Source of the DNA: Sphingomonas sp. OV641
Lineage (GTDB): Bacteria > Pseudomonadota > Alphaproteobacteria > Sphingomonadales > Sphingomonadaceae
Assembly (NCBI RefSeq): GCF_900109205.1
Contig: NZ_FNZB01000002.1
Span: 496,001 to 560,000 of the forward strand
Length of the DNA stretch: 64,000 nucleotides
Reading direction: 5' to 3'
Shown here one piece after another: positions 1 to 10,133 of the stretch. Below the pieces are notes generated by a model. It did not search any database. It saw nothing but the letters and a program-made list of their open reading frames with translations, and was not told the DNA's origin. A program made the position numbers and the translations under genes. The number at the start of each line of letters is the position of its first letter. The first letter of the stretch is position 1.

Positions 1-1
1 G

Positions 2-883
2 AACCTGCTCGGCACGTTCGAGGCGATCTACTCGCAGGGCGGGGTGACGGCGGCGGCGCGGCATCTGTATCTGTCGCAATCCGCCGTCAGCCATGCGCTG
101 GCGCGGCTTCGCCTGGCGTTCGACGACGAGCTGTTCGTGCGGGTCGGCAATGCCATCGTGCCGACCGCGCTCGCCCGCTCGATCATCGATCCGGTGCGCG
201 ATGCGTTGCAGGGGGTGGAGCAGGCGCTGGTCACCGCGACACGCTTCGACCCGGCGACCTCGACGCGCGCGTTTCGCATCGGGTTGCGCCAGGCGAACGA
301 GGCGCGGGTGTTCGCCGGCATCGTCGCGCAGATGGTGCGCGCGGCCCCCGGCGTGACGCTCGCCAGCGTCAACTTCCGCCGCAGCGAGGTGGCGGAGGAA
401 CTGGCGCGGGGCGACCTCGACCTTGCGATCGACGTGGCGAGCGACGCCACGACCGGGCTTCATGCGGTGCCGCTGCAGACCGATACGATGGTCGTCGCCG
501 CGCGCCGGGGACATCCGCGCATCCATGGTGCGATCGATCTCGAGACGTATCTTGCCGCCGACCACGTGCAGGCGTCGCCGCGCCGGTCCGGGCCGGGGCT
601 GGAGGACGAGGGGCTGGCGGCGCTGGGCAAGGCGCGGCGGGTCGCGATCCGCTGTCAGAACATCTGGTCCGCGTGGCAGGTCGTGGCGCAATCCGATCTG
701 GTGCTGACGTTGCTGGGCACGCATGCCGCGACGCTGCTGCCGGTCGCGGACAACCAGATCCTGCCGGTGCCGTTCGCAATCGCGCCGCGGCCGCTGCAAC
801 TGCTGTGGCACCCGGCCGCGGAGCGCGATCCCGGCAATGTCTGGCTCCGGCGACTGGTGCAGGAGCATGTCGAGGGCACGTGA
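2..883 (+). CDS. LysR-family transcriptional regulator (5' end outside window)
   Basis: DNA-binding regulator with an N-terminal winged helix-turn-helix and a C-terminal periplasmic-binding-protein-like effector domain. The reading frame is open from base 2. The residues before the first in-window start codon (NLLGTFEAIYSQGG) and after it (VTAAARHLYLSQSAVSHALARL) form a typical LysR helix-turn-helix, so the true start lies left of the window and the GTG at 44 is internal. The rest fits a LysR effector domain, ending in TGA at 883. The acyl-CoA dehydrogenase gene follows 100 bp downstream in the same direction and is a plausible target. The ligand cannot be told from the sequence. Confidence 0.9.
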   Translation, partial: NLLGTFEAIYSQGGVTAAARHLYLSQSAVSHALARLRLAFDDELFVRVGNAIVPTALARSIIDPVRDALQGVEQALVTATRFDPATSTRAFRIGLRQANEARVFAGIVAQMVRAAPGVTLASVNFRRSEVAEELARGDLDLAIDVASDATTGLHAVPLQTDTMVVAARRGHPRIHGAIDLETYLAADHVQASPRRSGPGLEDEGLAALGKARRVAIRCQNIWSAWQVVAQSDLVLTLLGTHAATLLPVADNQILPVPFAIAPRPLQLLWHPAAERDPGNVWLRRLVQEHVEGT

Positions 884-983
884 GGTCATGCATGATCCTC
901 ATGGGTGCGATCGCAGATGATCATTACCGCCGATGATCGCGAACGATCTAGGATGAGGCTTTCCAGCACCAGGGTGGGCCCCG

Positions 984-2228
984 ATGTCGAACATCTTCAC
1001 GATCCCCGAACTTGACGACCTGCGCATGTCCGAAGGCGTGCGCCCGCTTTTCGAAGCGGTGAAGCACTTCATCCGCGACCATGTCGACCCGATCTATCCC
1101 GAGTTCGAGCGGCTGGGCGAGGAGCGCAAGGAGCGCTGGAGCTTCGCACCGGGGCAGCTCGAACTGCTGCAGGGCGCCAAGGACAAGGCAAAGGCGGCGG
1201 GGTTGTGGAATTTCTTCCTGCCCAACGCTGAGACCGGCGAGGGGCTGTCGAACCTCGATTATGCCTATATCGCCGCCGAACTCGGCAAGTCGCCGCTCGC
1301 GTCCGAAGCGCTAAACTGCTCGGCGCCCGATACCGGCAACATGGAAGTGCTGGAGCGGGTCGGCACGCCCGAGCAGAAGAAGCAGTGGCTGGAGCCGCTG
1401 CTCGCCGGCGAGATCCGCTCCGCTTATGCGATGACCGAGCCGGATGTCGCCTCGTCCGACGCGAAGAACGTGCGCTGCGCGGCCCGGCTCGAGGGCGACG
1501 AATGGGTTATCAACGGCGAGAAGCATTATATCTCGGGCGCCGGCGACCCGCGCTGCAAGGTGATGATCACCATGGTGCGCACCAACCCCGATGCGCCATC
1601 GTCGCAGCAGCAGTCGCAGATCCTGGTGCCGATGGACGCGCCGGGTGTCGAGATTATCGGCGCGATGGAAGTGTTCGGCAAGGATCATGCGCCGCGCGGG
1701 CACATGCACCTCAAGTTCAACAACGTGCGCGTGCCGCGCGAGAACATCCTGCTGGGCGAAGGTCGCGGGTTCGAGATCTCGCAGGTGCGGCTCGGGCCGG
1801 GGCGGATCCACCATTGCATGCGCACCATCGGCAAGGCGGAGGTCGCGCTTGACCTGATGGTGAAGCGCGGCACCTCGCGCGAGGCGTTCGGCCGATCGCT
1901 GATCATGCTGGGCAAGAACATCGAGCTGGTCAGCCGCGCCCGGATCGAAATCGAGGCGATGCGCCTCATGGTGCTGAAGGCGGCCAAGGCGATGGACGTG
2001 CTGGGCAACCGCGAGGCGCGCGTGTGGGTCAGCATGGTGAAGGCGATGGTGCCGGAGAAGACCTGCCAGATCATCGACCAGGCGATCCAGATCCACGGCG
2101 CCTATGGCATGAGCCAGTTCACCCCGCTTGCAGAGCTATATGCCGACGTGCGCCACCTGCGCTTCGCCGACGGGCCGGACGAGGTGCACCACATGGTGGT
2201 GGGCCGCAACGAACTGGCGCTGCACTGA
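984..2228 (+). CDS. Acyl-CoA dehydrogenase family protein
   Basis: Flavoprotein of 414 residues that should oxidise an acyl-CoA thioester to the 2,3-enoyl-CoA, passing electrons to ETF. The N-terminal helical part (about 1-130) is followed by the FAD-facing beta domain with YAMTEPDVASSDAKN (about 150) and the C-terminal helical domain with IQIHGAYGMSQ and YADVRHLRFADGPDEVH. Length and order match the ACAD10/11-like bacterial branch. The start has GGTGGGCCCCG upstream, a modest ribosome site. It follows a LysR gene in the same direction. Substrate chain length cannot be deduced. Confidence 0.93.
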   Translation: MSNIFTIPELDDLRMSEGVRPLFEAVKHFIRDHVDPIYPEFERLGEERKERWSFAPGQLELLQGAKDKAKAAGLWNFFLPNAETGEGLSNLDYAYIAAELGKSPLASEALNCSAPDTGNMEVLERVGTPEQKKQWLEPLLAGEIRSAYAMTEPDVASSDAKNVRCAARLEGDEWVINGEKHYISGAGDPRCKVMITMVRTNPDAPSSQQQSQILVPMDAPGVEIIGAMEVFGKDHAPRGHMHLKFNNVRVPRENILLGEGRGFEISQVRLGPGRIHHCMRTIGKAEVALDLMVKRGTSREAFGRSLIMLGKNIELVSRARIEIEAMRLMVLKAAKAMDVLGNREARVWVSMVKAMVPEKTCQIIDQAIQIHGAYGMSQFTPLAELYADVRHLRFADGPDEVHHMVVGRNELALH

Positions 2229-2697
2229 CGCCGCGGCCCTGACCGGGCGCAACGCAAGCGGGGCGTAAGGAAGGGATCGTTCCTGCACGCTCCGCCGGTT
2301 GTCGGGTCGCCTTCTTGGCGAAGCCGGCACCTTGATGCGGAACCGAGCCGGCGGGGGCGGAGCCGGTTACCCTACGGTTTCCCGATGGGCGCCGGCGTGG
2401 GCGAGAGCTCTGCGAAGCCTTTTGATTGCCCCAAAGGCTGGGTCATACTGGCCGCGAGCCGGTATCCAGCGTTCCGCGCACGCGATGGCTTCAGGTTTGC
2501 GGCCCGGTGGATGCCGGGACGGGCCCGGCATGACGCGGAAAGTTTTGCGGCGCTCTCGGCCTGCGCCGAGACCCTGCCTGTGCACGCGATGGCTCAAGGT
2601 TTGCGAGCCGGTCGATGCCGGGACGAGCCCAGTGACCACGGACGTTTCGTCCGGCGTCCGGCGCCACTGGATTATCTCATGCCTCGCTTGGCGCGGG
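2229..2697. other. Gene-free stretch between converging genes
   Basis: No credible gene lies between the converging acyl-CoA dehydrogenase and arylsulfatase genes. The open frames here have repeat-derived composition and no family resemblance. The stretch holds two imperfect direct copies of a REP-like element (see 2478-2636). Confidence 0.7.
2478..2636. repeat. Two direct copies of REP-like element (family 1)
   Basis: Copy 1 (2478-2534) and copy 2 (2582-2636) both start GCACGCGATGGCT and run through GATGCCGGGAC to (C)CCGGCATGAC or its decayed form CCAGTGAC. The same core, GATGCCGGGAC followed by GCCCGGCATGAC, recurs at 47497-47522 and 56390-56411. Copy 2 is more decayed. Confidence 0.75.
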
Positions 2698-4377
2698 TCA
2701 CGGGAAGCGAGGAGCGGTTGAGGGCATCACGACGCCCGTCTCCTTGCTATACTGGTCCCAGGCGGCAACCAGCGCCTTGACCCGGCCCGGCTCCTGTCCG
2801 GCGAGATCGCGCGTTTCGCCCGGATCGGTTGCAATGTTGAACAATTGCCAGCCTTGCCCGAGGTCGACCAATTTCCAGTCGCCCTGACGTAGCGCGCGAC
2901 GGCCGAACAGCTCACTGCCGATCGCTTCCTCGGGCGCGTGGACGCGCTCGGCGCGGCCGTCGAGATAGGGCTTCCAGCTTGCGCCGCGGACCGCACGTAC
3001 GGCACGCCCGTCATGGCTTGCCCCGCGCCACTCACCCCCGGCCGCCTCCACAAGAGTCGGCAGCACGTCCATGACGTTGCCATAAACATTGCTGATGCCC
3101 GTGCGCGCCGAGCCGGGCCAGCGGATGAACGCCGCGACGCGCGTGCCGCCCTCCGTCGTCAGCCCCTTGTAAAGAAAGGATGGCGCGGTCGCCGCCTGTG
3201 CCCAGCCGGGGCCGTAGCCGATGTACGATGTCGCCTTGCCGAAATTCTCCAGCCGGTTGTCCGCGGCGGAAACCCGGGCCTTGAACTCCGGGTTCTCGCT
3301 GCGGGCGAGATCGGTGCCCTCCGCGCCATTGTCCGAGGTGAACAGGATGATGGTGTTATCATATTGGCCGGTCGCCTTGAGATGCGCGATCACGCGCCCG
3401 ACGCTGCGGTCCATCCGCTCGACCATTGCGGCATAGATTTCCATGGCGCGCACCTGCCTCGCCTGCTCCTCGCCGGTCAGTTCGCGCCACGACAGGCCGG
3501 GCTTGAACAGCGGATCGTGCGCGCTGGTATCCGGCGGCACGAGCCCGAGCGACTTCAGACGCGCAAGTCGCTGCTGCCGCAGCGCCTCGAACCCGGCAGC
3601 GTAGCGGCCCTTGTAACGGTCCAGATCCTCGTCGGGCACCTGCAGCGGCCAGTGCGGCGCGGTGAAGGTGAGGTAGCCGAAAAATGGCCGGCCGGTGTCG
3701 CCTGCCTTCAGAAATTCGATGAGGTGATCGGCATAGGCATCGGAGGAGTAGAATCCTGCCGGCAGCGATGCGAGCTGCTGGCCATCCTGCCAATAGGTGG
3801 TGCCCCTCGCCGCGGGACTGCTGGCGATGTCCTTGCCAAAGTGATTGCCGCCGCCCTGCGCCAGATCGAAGCTGCGATCGAAGCCGCGCCGGGCGGGCTG
3901 CTGATCGGCGGTGGTGCCGAGGTGCCACTTGCCCGACATCAGCGTCGCATAGCCAAGCCCGCGCAGCCGATCCGCGAGCGTGGCAACGTCGTTCGGCAGA
4001 TGGCCCTCATAGCCGGGCTGGCCACGCTGATTGGGCGCCAGCAGTTCGGCCATGCTGCCATGGCCGGCAAGGTGATTGTCTGTGCCCGACAACATCATCG
4101 ACCGGGTCGGCGAACAGGTCGGTGCGGTATGGAAGCCGGTGAGGCGCAGGCCCTCATGCGCGATGGCGTCAAGATTGGGCGTGCGGATTTCGCCGCCAAA
4201 GGCACCAAGATCGGAAAAGCCGAGATCGTCGGCGACGATGACGAGGATGTTTGGCTGCCTGGCCGGCTGCGGTGCCGGCGCGGCCGGGGCGGCCCGGGGC
4301 CGGGCCATGGCCTCAGCGCCAAGGTTGGCGGTGATCAGCGCGGTGCTGGCGGCAAGCAGCTTCATCCAGTTCGTCAT
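2698..4377 (-). CDS. Arylsulfatase (sulfatase family, exported)
   Basis: Sulfatase of 559 residues hydrolysing sulfate esters in the periplasm. It has an N-terminal signal sequence (MTNWMKLLAASTALITANLG, cleavage near AEAMA). The metal site DD is at residues 50-51 (VADDLGFSD), and the CSPTR motif has C88 as the cysteine matured to formylglycine by a sulfatase-modifying enzyme. The start at 4377 is preceded by AGGGGA at proper spacing; a longer in-frame extension to 4494 runs through a REP-like repeat and is rejected. It lies 150 bp behind a TauD-type dioxygenase, a carrier and a TonB receptor on the same strand, so it probably releases sulfate from an imported sulfate ester. The substrate is unknown. 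Confidence 0.95.
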   Translation of the reverse strand: MTNWMKLLAASTALITANLGAEAMARPRAAPAAPAPQPARQPNILVIVADDLGFSDLGAFGGEIRTPNLDAIAHEGLRLTGFHTAPTCSPTRSMMLSGTDNHLAGHGSMAELLAPNQRGQPGYEGHLPNDVATLADRLRGLGYATLMSGKWHLGTTADQQPARRGFDRSFDLAQGGGNHFGKDIASSPAARGTTYWQDGQQLASLPAGFYSSDAYADHLIEFLKAGDTGRPFFGYLTFTAPHWPLQVPDEDLDRYKGRYAAGFEALRQQRLARLKSLGLVPPDTSAHDPLFKPGLSWRELTGEEQARQVRAMEIYAAMVERMDRSVGRVIAHLKATGQYDNTIILFTSDNGAEGTDLARSENPEFKARVSAADNRLENFGKATSYIGYGPGWAQAATAPSFLYKGLTTEGGTRVAAFIRWPGSARTGISNVYGNVMDVLPTLVEAAGGEWRGASHDGRAVRAVRGASWKPYLDGRAERVHAPEEAIGSELFGRRALRQGDWKLVDLGQGWQLFNIATDPGETRDLAGQEPGRVKALVAAWDQYSKETGVVMPSTAPRFP

Positions 4378-4401
4378 TCGTGATGTCCCCTGTTTCTTCC
4401 T

Positions 4402-4508
4402 GTCACCCCGGACCTGACCCGGGATCCATGGTGCGCCGCGCGCTTCGGCCCACAACGAGGCACAGCACGCGCGGCGCCATGAACCCCGGCGCAAGGCCGG
4501 GGTGACGA
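4402..4508. repeat. REP-like inverted pair (family 1)
   Basis: The left arm reads GTCACCCCGGACCTGACCC then GGGATCCATGG. The right arm reads CCATGAACCCCGGC, GCAAGGCC, GGGGTGACG. The two arms are inverted copies about 45 bp apart, and each holds a smaller palindrome. It lies between the dioxygenase stop and the sulfatase start. Confidence 0.8.
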
Positions 4509-4527
4509 TCGTGTGTGCGGCGAACTG

Positions 4528-5466
4528 CTATTCCGCCGCTTCCAGCTGCACCTGGATGACCGGCTCCGGCTTGATCACCCGGCTGGGCCGGCCGTCGATC
4601 CCCACCGGCACCTCGCCGGCGATGGTCGCGCGGCGGAGCAGGCGGCGCTGCTTGCCGAAGTCCGCCACCGCGCGATGCTGCGTCGCCCGATTGTCCCAGA
4701 TCGCCACGTCGCCGGGCTGCCAGCGCCAGCGCACGGTGTTTTCCGGCTTGGTGATGTGATCCTGCAGCAGGCTGAACAATCTGGCGAAATCGTCGCGGTT
4801 GATGCCGACGAAGGATTTCACGAAATTGCCGAGCAGCAGCACGCGCTCGCCCGTCTCGGGATGGACGTGGACCACGGGATGCTCGGTTTCGTACACCACG
4901 GAGGCGAACACGTCGCGGTGCCGCTTGATCTGATCGGAGGTCGCCTCCGGCCGGCTGGCGGCATAGTCATAGGCATTGGTGTGGACGGCGCGCAGATTGT
5001 CGGCGAGCGCCTTCAGCGGCTCGGGCAGTTCATCATAAGCCGTGGCGCCGTTGGCCCAGGTCGTGTCGCCGCCGGATGGCGGAATGATGATCGACCGCAG
5101 GATCGAGGCTTCGGGGAAAGCCGGCAAGAAGGTGATGTCGGTATGCCAGGACGACGCCGCCTCGCCTTCCTTGGAGTTCAGCTCCAGCAGGAATTGCGAT
5201 CCTTCGGCGACCGGCACCGTCGGGTGAGCGAGCGGCTTGCCGAGCCGGCCGGCGAACGCTTCATGGCTTTCGTCGTCGAGATGGCCCTGGTTCCGGAAGA
5301 AGATCACCTTGTGCTCGACCAGCGCGGCGCGGATTGCCGCAATGGTGAGGTCGTCGAGGTCGCCGCCGAGGCGAACGCCGCGGATTTCCGCGCCGATGCG
5401 GCCGCCGACCGGCGCGATGTCGAGTTCGATGCCGGTGGTGACACGTTCTTTCAGGTCTACACTCAT
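4528..5466 (-). CDS. TauD/AtsK-like Fe(II)/2-oxoglutarate dioxygenase
   Basis: Cytoplasmic non-haem iron oxygenase of 312 residues. The family hydroxylates taurine, alkyl sulfates or related compounds, which then break down to release sulfite or sulfate. The iron ligands are visible as WHTD (H108, D110) and the distal histidine in WDNRATQH (H264), followed by arginines (RRLLRRAT) for 2-oxoglutarate. The ATG at 5466 has GAGGAGAAGTGAG upstream; an ATG 15 bases earlier overlaps the carrier gene. Neighbours point to a sulfur-source role: an MFS carrier ends 11 bp upstream and an arylsulfatase follows. AtsK-like alkylsulfatase is a reasonable guess, but TauD, TfdA-like and AtsK enzymes cannot be separated by eye. 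Confidence 0.9.
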   Translation of the reverse strand: MSVDLKERVTTGIELDIAPVGGRIGAEIRGVRLGGDLDDLTIAAIRAALVEHKVIFFRNQGHLDDESHEAFAGRLGKPLAHPTVPVAEGSQFLLELNSKEGEAASSWHTDITFLPAFPEASILRSIIIPPSGGDTTWANGATAYDELPEPLKALADNLRAVHTNAYDYAASRPEATSDQIKRHRDVFASVVYETEHPVVHVHPETGERVLLLGNFVKSFVGINRDDFARLFSLLQDHITKPENTVRWRWQPGDVAIWDNRATQHRAVADFGKQRRLLRRATIAGEVPVGIDGRPSRVIKPEPVIQVQLEAAE

Positions 5467-5477
5467 CTCACTTCTCC

Positions 5478-6881
5478 TCATGCAACGTTGGTTGGGACGG
5501 TGGGGGTGGCGCGGCGCGCATCGAGCGCGCGGCGGATGTCGGCATGGCGCGCCTCGTCGAGCGGGAAGCGCCAGATGATCGATGCGGCGATGACGTGGGC
5601 GATCGCGGGGCCGAGCGCGAAGACGTATTTCAGCGCCTCCAGTGCCTCGGGCGCATTGCCGCCCCTGGCCGAGAAGCCGAGCCAGGCGACCAGCGGCAGC
5701 GCGATACCCGCGCCGATCGCCGGCCCGGCCTTGGCGGACAGGCTGAAGACGGAGAAGAACAGCCCGGTGCGGTTGTGCCCGGTGCGCAACTCGTGCGCGT
5801 CGGCCACGTCGGCGACCATTGCGCGCAGCATCAGATTGCCCGAGCCCTGCGTCAGCCCCTGCGCGATCGTCAGCGCCAGCAGCAGCGGCAGCATGCCGGG
5901 GAACACGAACAGCAGCCCGAGATTGATCGCCGCCTGCGCCAGTTCGCCGGCAATGGCGGTGCGGCGCTTGCCCCAGCGGCGGCCGATCGCCAGCCAGATC
6001 GGCCCCGCAGCCACGCCGAACAGGAACTGCAACAGGTACAGCCCGCTCGCCCAGGTCGGCAGGCCCATATAGTGCACGGCGAAGAACACGATCAGCCCGG
6101 CGCGCACCGACTGCCCGGCGGTAACGGCGGCGTCCGAGGCGAGCACGCGCAGCAGCAGGCGATCGCGCACGATCAGCGTGGTGGTGCGCCAGAAGCCGTC
6201 CGACGCGGGCTCCTGCGCGGGGCGCGGCGGCTCTGGCAGCGCAGTGAGCGTCAGCAGGAGCGCCGGCAGCAACGTCAGCAGCGTAAAGCCGCCGACGATC
6301 TGCATCTTCAGCGCGATGTCGTCCGGGCGGAACTGTTCCAGGATCGTCGGGATGACCAAAACCAGCAGCAGCCCGATCGCGCGCAGCGTGCCCTGATAGG
6401 TCACCACGCGCGTGCGCTCATGATATTGCCCCGACAACTCCCCGCCCCAGGCGGAGAAGGGCACTTCGATCATCGACCAGCCGGCGTAGAAGACGAACAG
6501 GACAAGGCCGAGATACAGCGCCGACGGCGCGACCGGGGGGAAGAACAGCAAGGCGGCGCCCAGCCCGAAGGCGAGCCCGCCCGCCGCGATCCACGGCCGG
6601 CGCCGGCCCCAGCGGGTGCGAGTGCGATCGCTGAGCGCGCCGACGATCGGGTCGGACGCCACGTCCCACAATCGCCCGATCAGGAACACCAGCCCGATCG
6701 CCGCGAGCGACAGGCCATAGTGCGTCGCGTAGAGCTGCGGCACGAACAGCGCGAGCGGCAGGCCCGCGCCGGCAATCGGGATCGCCAGCGACCCGAACGC
6801 GATCAGCCTGCCTGCGGGCAGGCCGCGATCGATGCGCGTCGCGCGGGCCTGCTCAAACGCGTCGAATGCGAGCGTCGCCAT
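5478..6881 (-). CDS. MFS transporter, GPH (MelB-like) type
   Basis: Inner-membrane carrier of 467 residues with about twelve hydrophobic segments. The early loop [29 protein letters not shown] matches the glycoside-pentoside-hexuronide:cation symporter (MelB) signature, which puts a D-x3-DP motif before a conserved RxxxGRRRP. It starts 2 bp after the stop of the TonB receptor gene and ends 11 bp before the dioxygenase start, so the three are one transcription unit. It probably takes the compound admitted by the receptor from the periplasm into the cytoplasm. The substrate may be a sulfated sugar or sulfate ester, by context only. Confidence 0.9.
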   Translation of the reverse strand: MATLAFDAFEQARATRIDRGLPAGRLIAFGSLAIPIAGAGLPLALFVPQLYATHYGLSLAAIGLVFLIGRLWDVASDPIVGALSDRTRTRWGRRRPWIAAGGLAFGLGAALLFFPPVAPSALYLGLVLFVFYAGWSMIEVPFSAWGGELSGQYHERTRVVTYQGTLRAIGLLLVLVIPTILEQFRPDDIALKMQIVGGFTLLTLLPALLLTLTALPEPPRPAQEPASDGFWRTTTLIVRDRLLLRVLASDAAVTAGQSVRAGLIVFFAVHYMGLPTWASGLYLLQFLFGVAAGPIWLAIGRRWGKRRTAIAGELAQAAINLGLLFVFPGMLPLLLALTIAQGLTQGSGNLMLRAMVADVADAHELRTGHNRTGLFFSVFSLSAKAGPAIGAGIALPLVAWLGFSARGGNAPEALEALKYVFALGPAIAHVIAASIIWRFPLDEARHADIRRALDARRATPTVPTNVA

Positions 6882-6883
6882 CG

Positions 6884-9286
6884 TCAGATCCTCGTCCGGA
6901 GGGTGACGCCGATCGTTCGCGGATCACCGAGGATCGCGGTGACGAGGCCGTAATTGACCACGCTCAGCGTCTGGAAATAGTTCTTGTCGAACAGGTTGCG
7001 CGCCCAGACCGACAGGTCGAGCCGCCCGTCATCCACCTTCACGCCGAGACGCGCGTTGACGATCCCATAGCCGGGGACGAGCGCGTAGCGGCTGTTGCTG
7101 GCGGCGGTGTAATATTCCGACCGGTACGACCAATCGGCATGGGCATAGGCCTGGAGCCGGTCGTTCACCGGTGCCTGAAGGTCGGTGCCGAGCGAGGCGG
7201 ACCATTTCGGCACGCCAGCCAGCGTCGCGCCGGTCAGGTCCTTCAGCTGGCCGTTCGGCAGCTCCTCCACCGGCGCCGGGCCACCGGCATAATCGCGATA
7301 GGTCGCATCGGTGTAGGACAGGGCGCCGGTGAAGCTGGCGTAATCGTTCGCCTGCCACGCCACATCGCCCTCGAACCCGCGGCTGCGCACGCTGGGGATA
7401 TTGGCGATGTAGTTGATGTAATTGTTGGTGCCGATCACCTGCTGGACGATGGTCGTCTGGTAATCGGTGACATCGGTCCAGTAAGCGGCGAGGTTGAACG
7501 TCACCGTCCGGTTCAGCCACTGCGACTTCAGCCCGATTTCGTAATTGTCGACGCTTTCGGGATCGATCGCGGGGTCCACGCCGGCGGGTACGTTGGTGAG
7601 GTTCAGCCCCTGCGACTTGGTGCCACGCGACCAGGTGGCATAGGTCAGCACATCATCGGCCGGTTTCCAGCCGAGCGTCAGCAGCCAGGAGAAGCTGTCG
7701 TCCTTCGCCTCGACGCTGTAGCTCTGCTGCGGCGCAAGGGCGTTGCGGATCGCCTGAGCGCGTGCCGCCTGCGCGGCGGTCAGCCCCGCAAACGAGGGGC
7801 CGGCGACCTGCGCCGAGCGATACGAGCCCCATTTGTCCTCATGCGTGAAGCGTAGGCCCGCCGTCAGATCGAGCGCGGGGGTGATGTGCCAGGTGCCCTG
7901 GCCGAACGCGGCGAGGCTGCGGGTGTGGGGATCGGATTGCGAGCGCGAGAGGAAGCCGTCGGTCGCGGCGCTCGCCACGGCGAATGCATCGGTCGGATAC
8001 AGCGCAAGCGCAGCGTCGGACCCCCATTCGCTGGTGCCTTTGCCGAGCACCTTCTGCCAGAAATAATAGCCGCCGATGACCCAGTCGACCGCGTTCGACC
8101 CGTTGGAGCCAAGCCGCAGTTCCTGGCTGAACTGACGCTGGAAATTCTGCTGCTGGCTTTGCAGCTGGACTGAGCGCGCGGTGTAGTCGCTGTCGTTGCC
8201 CGGATACCAGTTCCACTTGCGCGACGCGGTGATCGAGGTGAGCGTGACCGGGCCGAGATCCCAATTTACCTCGCCAGACACGCCCCAGGTGTTCATGTTC
8301 GCCTGGAAGCGCGAATTGGCATCGGTGCGCCGCGCGAATGGATCGAGCGGCAAGGGCGTGTAGCCGAGCCGTGCGAAGCGCTGGATGAAGTTGTTGGCGA
8401 TTGGCGCGCCATTGTCATAGCTGGCGAAGGCGCTGACCGGCAGGTTGATGCAGCATTCCTGCGTCTGCTTGGAATAGTCGCCGATCAGTCGCACCGTGAG
8501 ACCGGGGGCGAATTCGGCATATACCTGGCCGCGTGCGGTGAAATTGTCGTAATCGTGTACCCAGCGACGCGTGGTGTAATTGTAGATGAAGCCATCGCGG
8601 TGGGTGTCCGCAATGCTGAGCCGCGCGCCGACGCCATCGCCGATCGGCCCGCTCACCGATCCGCGCACCTGGTGATAGCCCCAGTCGCCGATCGTCGCCT
8701 CCCCGCGAAACTCGGGCGCATCGCTGGGCAGGCGCGAGGTGATGTTGATCGCGCCGGCGGTGGTATTCTTGCCAAACAACGTGCCCTGGGGGCCGCGCAG
8801 CACCTCGATCCGATCAAGGTCAACGAGGTCGAACTGGCTCTGCCCGACACGCCCGTAATAGACGTTGTCGATATACATGCCGACGCCATTCTCGATGCCG
8901 TCGTTGGTCAGCGCGACGTTGGAGCCGAGCCCGCGAATGTTGATGTTGGTGTTGCGCGGATTGAAGCTGAACACCTGAAGCGACGGCACGGTCTGCTGCA
9001 CCTGATCGAGGCGGTAATCGCCGCGCTGCGCGATCTGCTCTCCGCTGACGACGCTGAGCGCGATCGGCACGTCCTGCGCGCGTTCCTCGCGCCGGCGGGC
9101 GGTGACGACGATTTCGGCTTCGGCGGCCGGGACATCCGCCTCGGGCGCGGCGACGGTGCTTCCAGTTGTAATGCCATCGGCGGCCGGCTCGGCAAACCGC
9201 GCCTGTGCGGCTGCTGCGAACGGCATGCTCACCGCCGCGGCGGTGGCCATCAACAGGTTCCGAAAACGATAGACGTGCGTCGTCAC
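6884..9286 (-). CDS. TonB-dependent outer-membrane receptor
   Basis: Receptor of 800 residues: signal peptide (about 1-28, ending AAAAQA), TonB-box region with EIVVTARRREERAQDVP (about 58-75), plug domain with PQGTLFGKNT, and a 22-strand-type barrel. The GTG start at 9286 has AAGGA about 10 bases upstream. It ends in RTRI rather than the aromatic residue usual at the barrel C-terminus. It is the first gene of the receptor-carrier-dioxygenase-sulfatase cluster, so it probably imports a sulfated or sulfonated compound, though iron or another ligand is possible. Confidence 0.93.
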   Translation of the reverse strand: MTTHVYRFRNLLMATAAAVSMPFAAAAQARFAEPAADGITTGSTVAAPEADVPAAEAEIVVTARRREERAQDVPIALSVVSGEQIAQRGDYRLDQVQQTVPSLQVFSFNPRNTNINIRGLGSNVALTNDGIENGVGMYIDNVYYGRVGQSQFDLVDLDRIEVLRGPQGTLFGKNTTAGAINITSRLPSDAPEFRGEATIGDWGYHQVRGSVSGPIGDGVGARLSIADTHRDGFIYNYTTRRWVHDYDNFTARGQVYAEFAPGLTVRLIGDYSKQTQECCINLPVSAFASYDNGAPIANNFIQRFARLGYTPLPLDPFARRTDANSRFQANMNTWGVSGEVNWDLGPVTLTSITASRKWNWYPGNDSDYTARSVQLQSQQQNFQRQFSQELRLGSNGSNAVDWVIGGYYFWQKVLGKGTSEWGSDAALALYPTDAFAVASAATDGFLSRSQSDPHTRSLAAFGQGTWHITPALDLTAGLRFTHEDKWGSYRSAQVAGPSFAGLTAAQAARAQAIRNALAPQQSYSVEAKDDSFSWLLTLGWKPADDVLTYATWSRGTKSQGLNLTNVPAGVDPAIDPESVDNYEIGLKSQWLNRTVTFNLAAYWTDVTDYQTTIVQQVIGTNNYINYIANIPSVRSRGFEGDVAWQANDYASFTGALSYTDATYRDYAGGPAPVEELPNGQLKDLTGATLAGVPKWSASLGTDLQAPVNDRLQAYAHADWSYRSEYYTAASNSRYALVPGYGIVNARLGVKVDDGRLDLSVWARNLFDKNYFQTLSVVNYGLVTAILGDPRTIGVTLRTRI

Positions 9287-9844
9287 TGCCTGGAAGTCCT
9301 TTCCATGCCCTGGGTGCTTCGAGATTCGTTCGACCTTCAGCAGGCGCGCGGCGCCGCCCGCGCTGCCGAACCAGCAGCACGTGCCTGTGGCCGGCTCCGT
9401 CCCCTGGACGGCGACCGAGCCTTCAGATCAGCCTGAACCGCCTCTTTTCAGCGGAGGTGCCGCGCTGCCCGGGGGCGGCGGATCGTGACCGTGGTTCCTC
9501 GTCATCGCGCTTCTGTTCGCCCTTTGTTGAACAGGCGCCATGGCGCGCTGCGACTCAATACCTACTCTTTCGATGGGAATTAGAAAAGAAGAGATTGTTG
9601 CTTGTGGCGAAGGCATGCTTCTGGCGACCACGCGCTGTGCCGAGTTCGATCAGGCAAAGGCTTTTGACCCGTAAGCCGGGGAGCATCGGTTCCGGCCGCG
9701 AGTGTCGTGGGCGGCGCGCCGAGCGGACGGTTCCGATGCCCGTGCGTGTCATGGCTCTTGCAGTGCCAAGCCGAACGAGCAGCGGGCCGTAGCGCGGTGC
9801 CAGCGGCGCTACATGAAGATGGAGAGGGTTCGAGCGTTTAGCGG

Positions 9845-9889
9845 TTCGGGATTTCGGGTTTCGGGATTTCGGGGCTTCGGGATTTCGGG
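9845..9889. repeat. Triple 14-bp tandem repeat
   Basis: TTCGGGATTTCGGG occurs at 9845-9858, 9860-9873 and 9876-9889, separated by 1 or 2 bases. Each unit is itself a near-doubling of TTTCGGG. No gene is associated. Confidence 0.85.
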
Positions 9890-10133
9890 CGCGCTCGATC
9901 GGCGCCCTGGCATCTTCATGTGCAACACCCCTAGCAACGATGGGGAGGGATATTGGCAACGCGTCGGTACGCTGAACAAGCATCAAACAAATCGGCGTTC
10001 TTCAAAAAGCAAACTACGTTCTAATTTGTCTGTGTAGTCGATGTCACTGCACATCACACCTAGCTGCCCGCTGGCTGGAACGCGTTACAGTTTATTTAAT
10101 TGCTACGTAAAACACGAATGTTTCAAAAACAAT

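Noticed and set aside
2938-4383. Long open frame antisense to the arylsulfatase
   Set aside because: High-GC codon bias opens the opposite strand; no domain, while the sulfatase has complete catalytic motifs.
4513-6953. Long plus-strand open frames opposite the dioxygenase and carrier
   Set aside because: Arg/Gln/Ala-rich shadow composition with no family resemblance.
9205-9792. Plus-strand 195-codon frame in the receptor-receptor gap
   Set aside because: Begins inside the divergent receptor gene, no ribosome site or domain, biased composition.
9845-9889. CRISPR array
   Set aside because: Units are 14 bp with 1-2 bp between them, so there are no spacers, and no cas gene is in the window.
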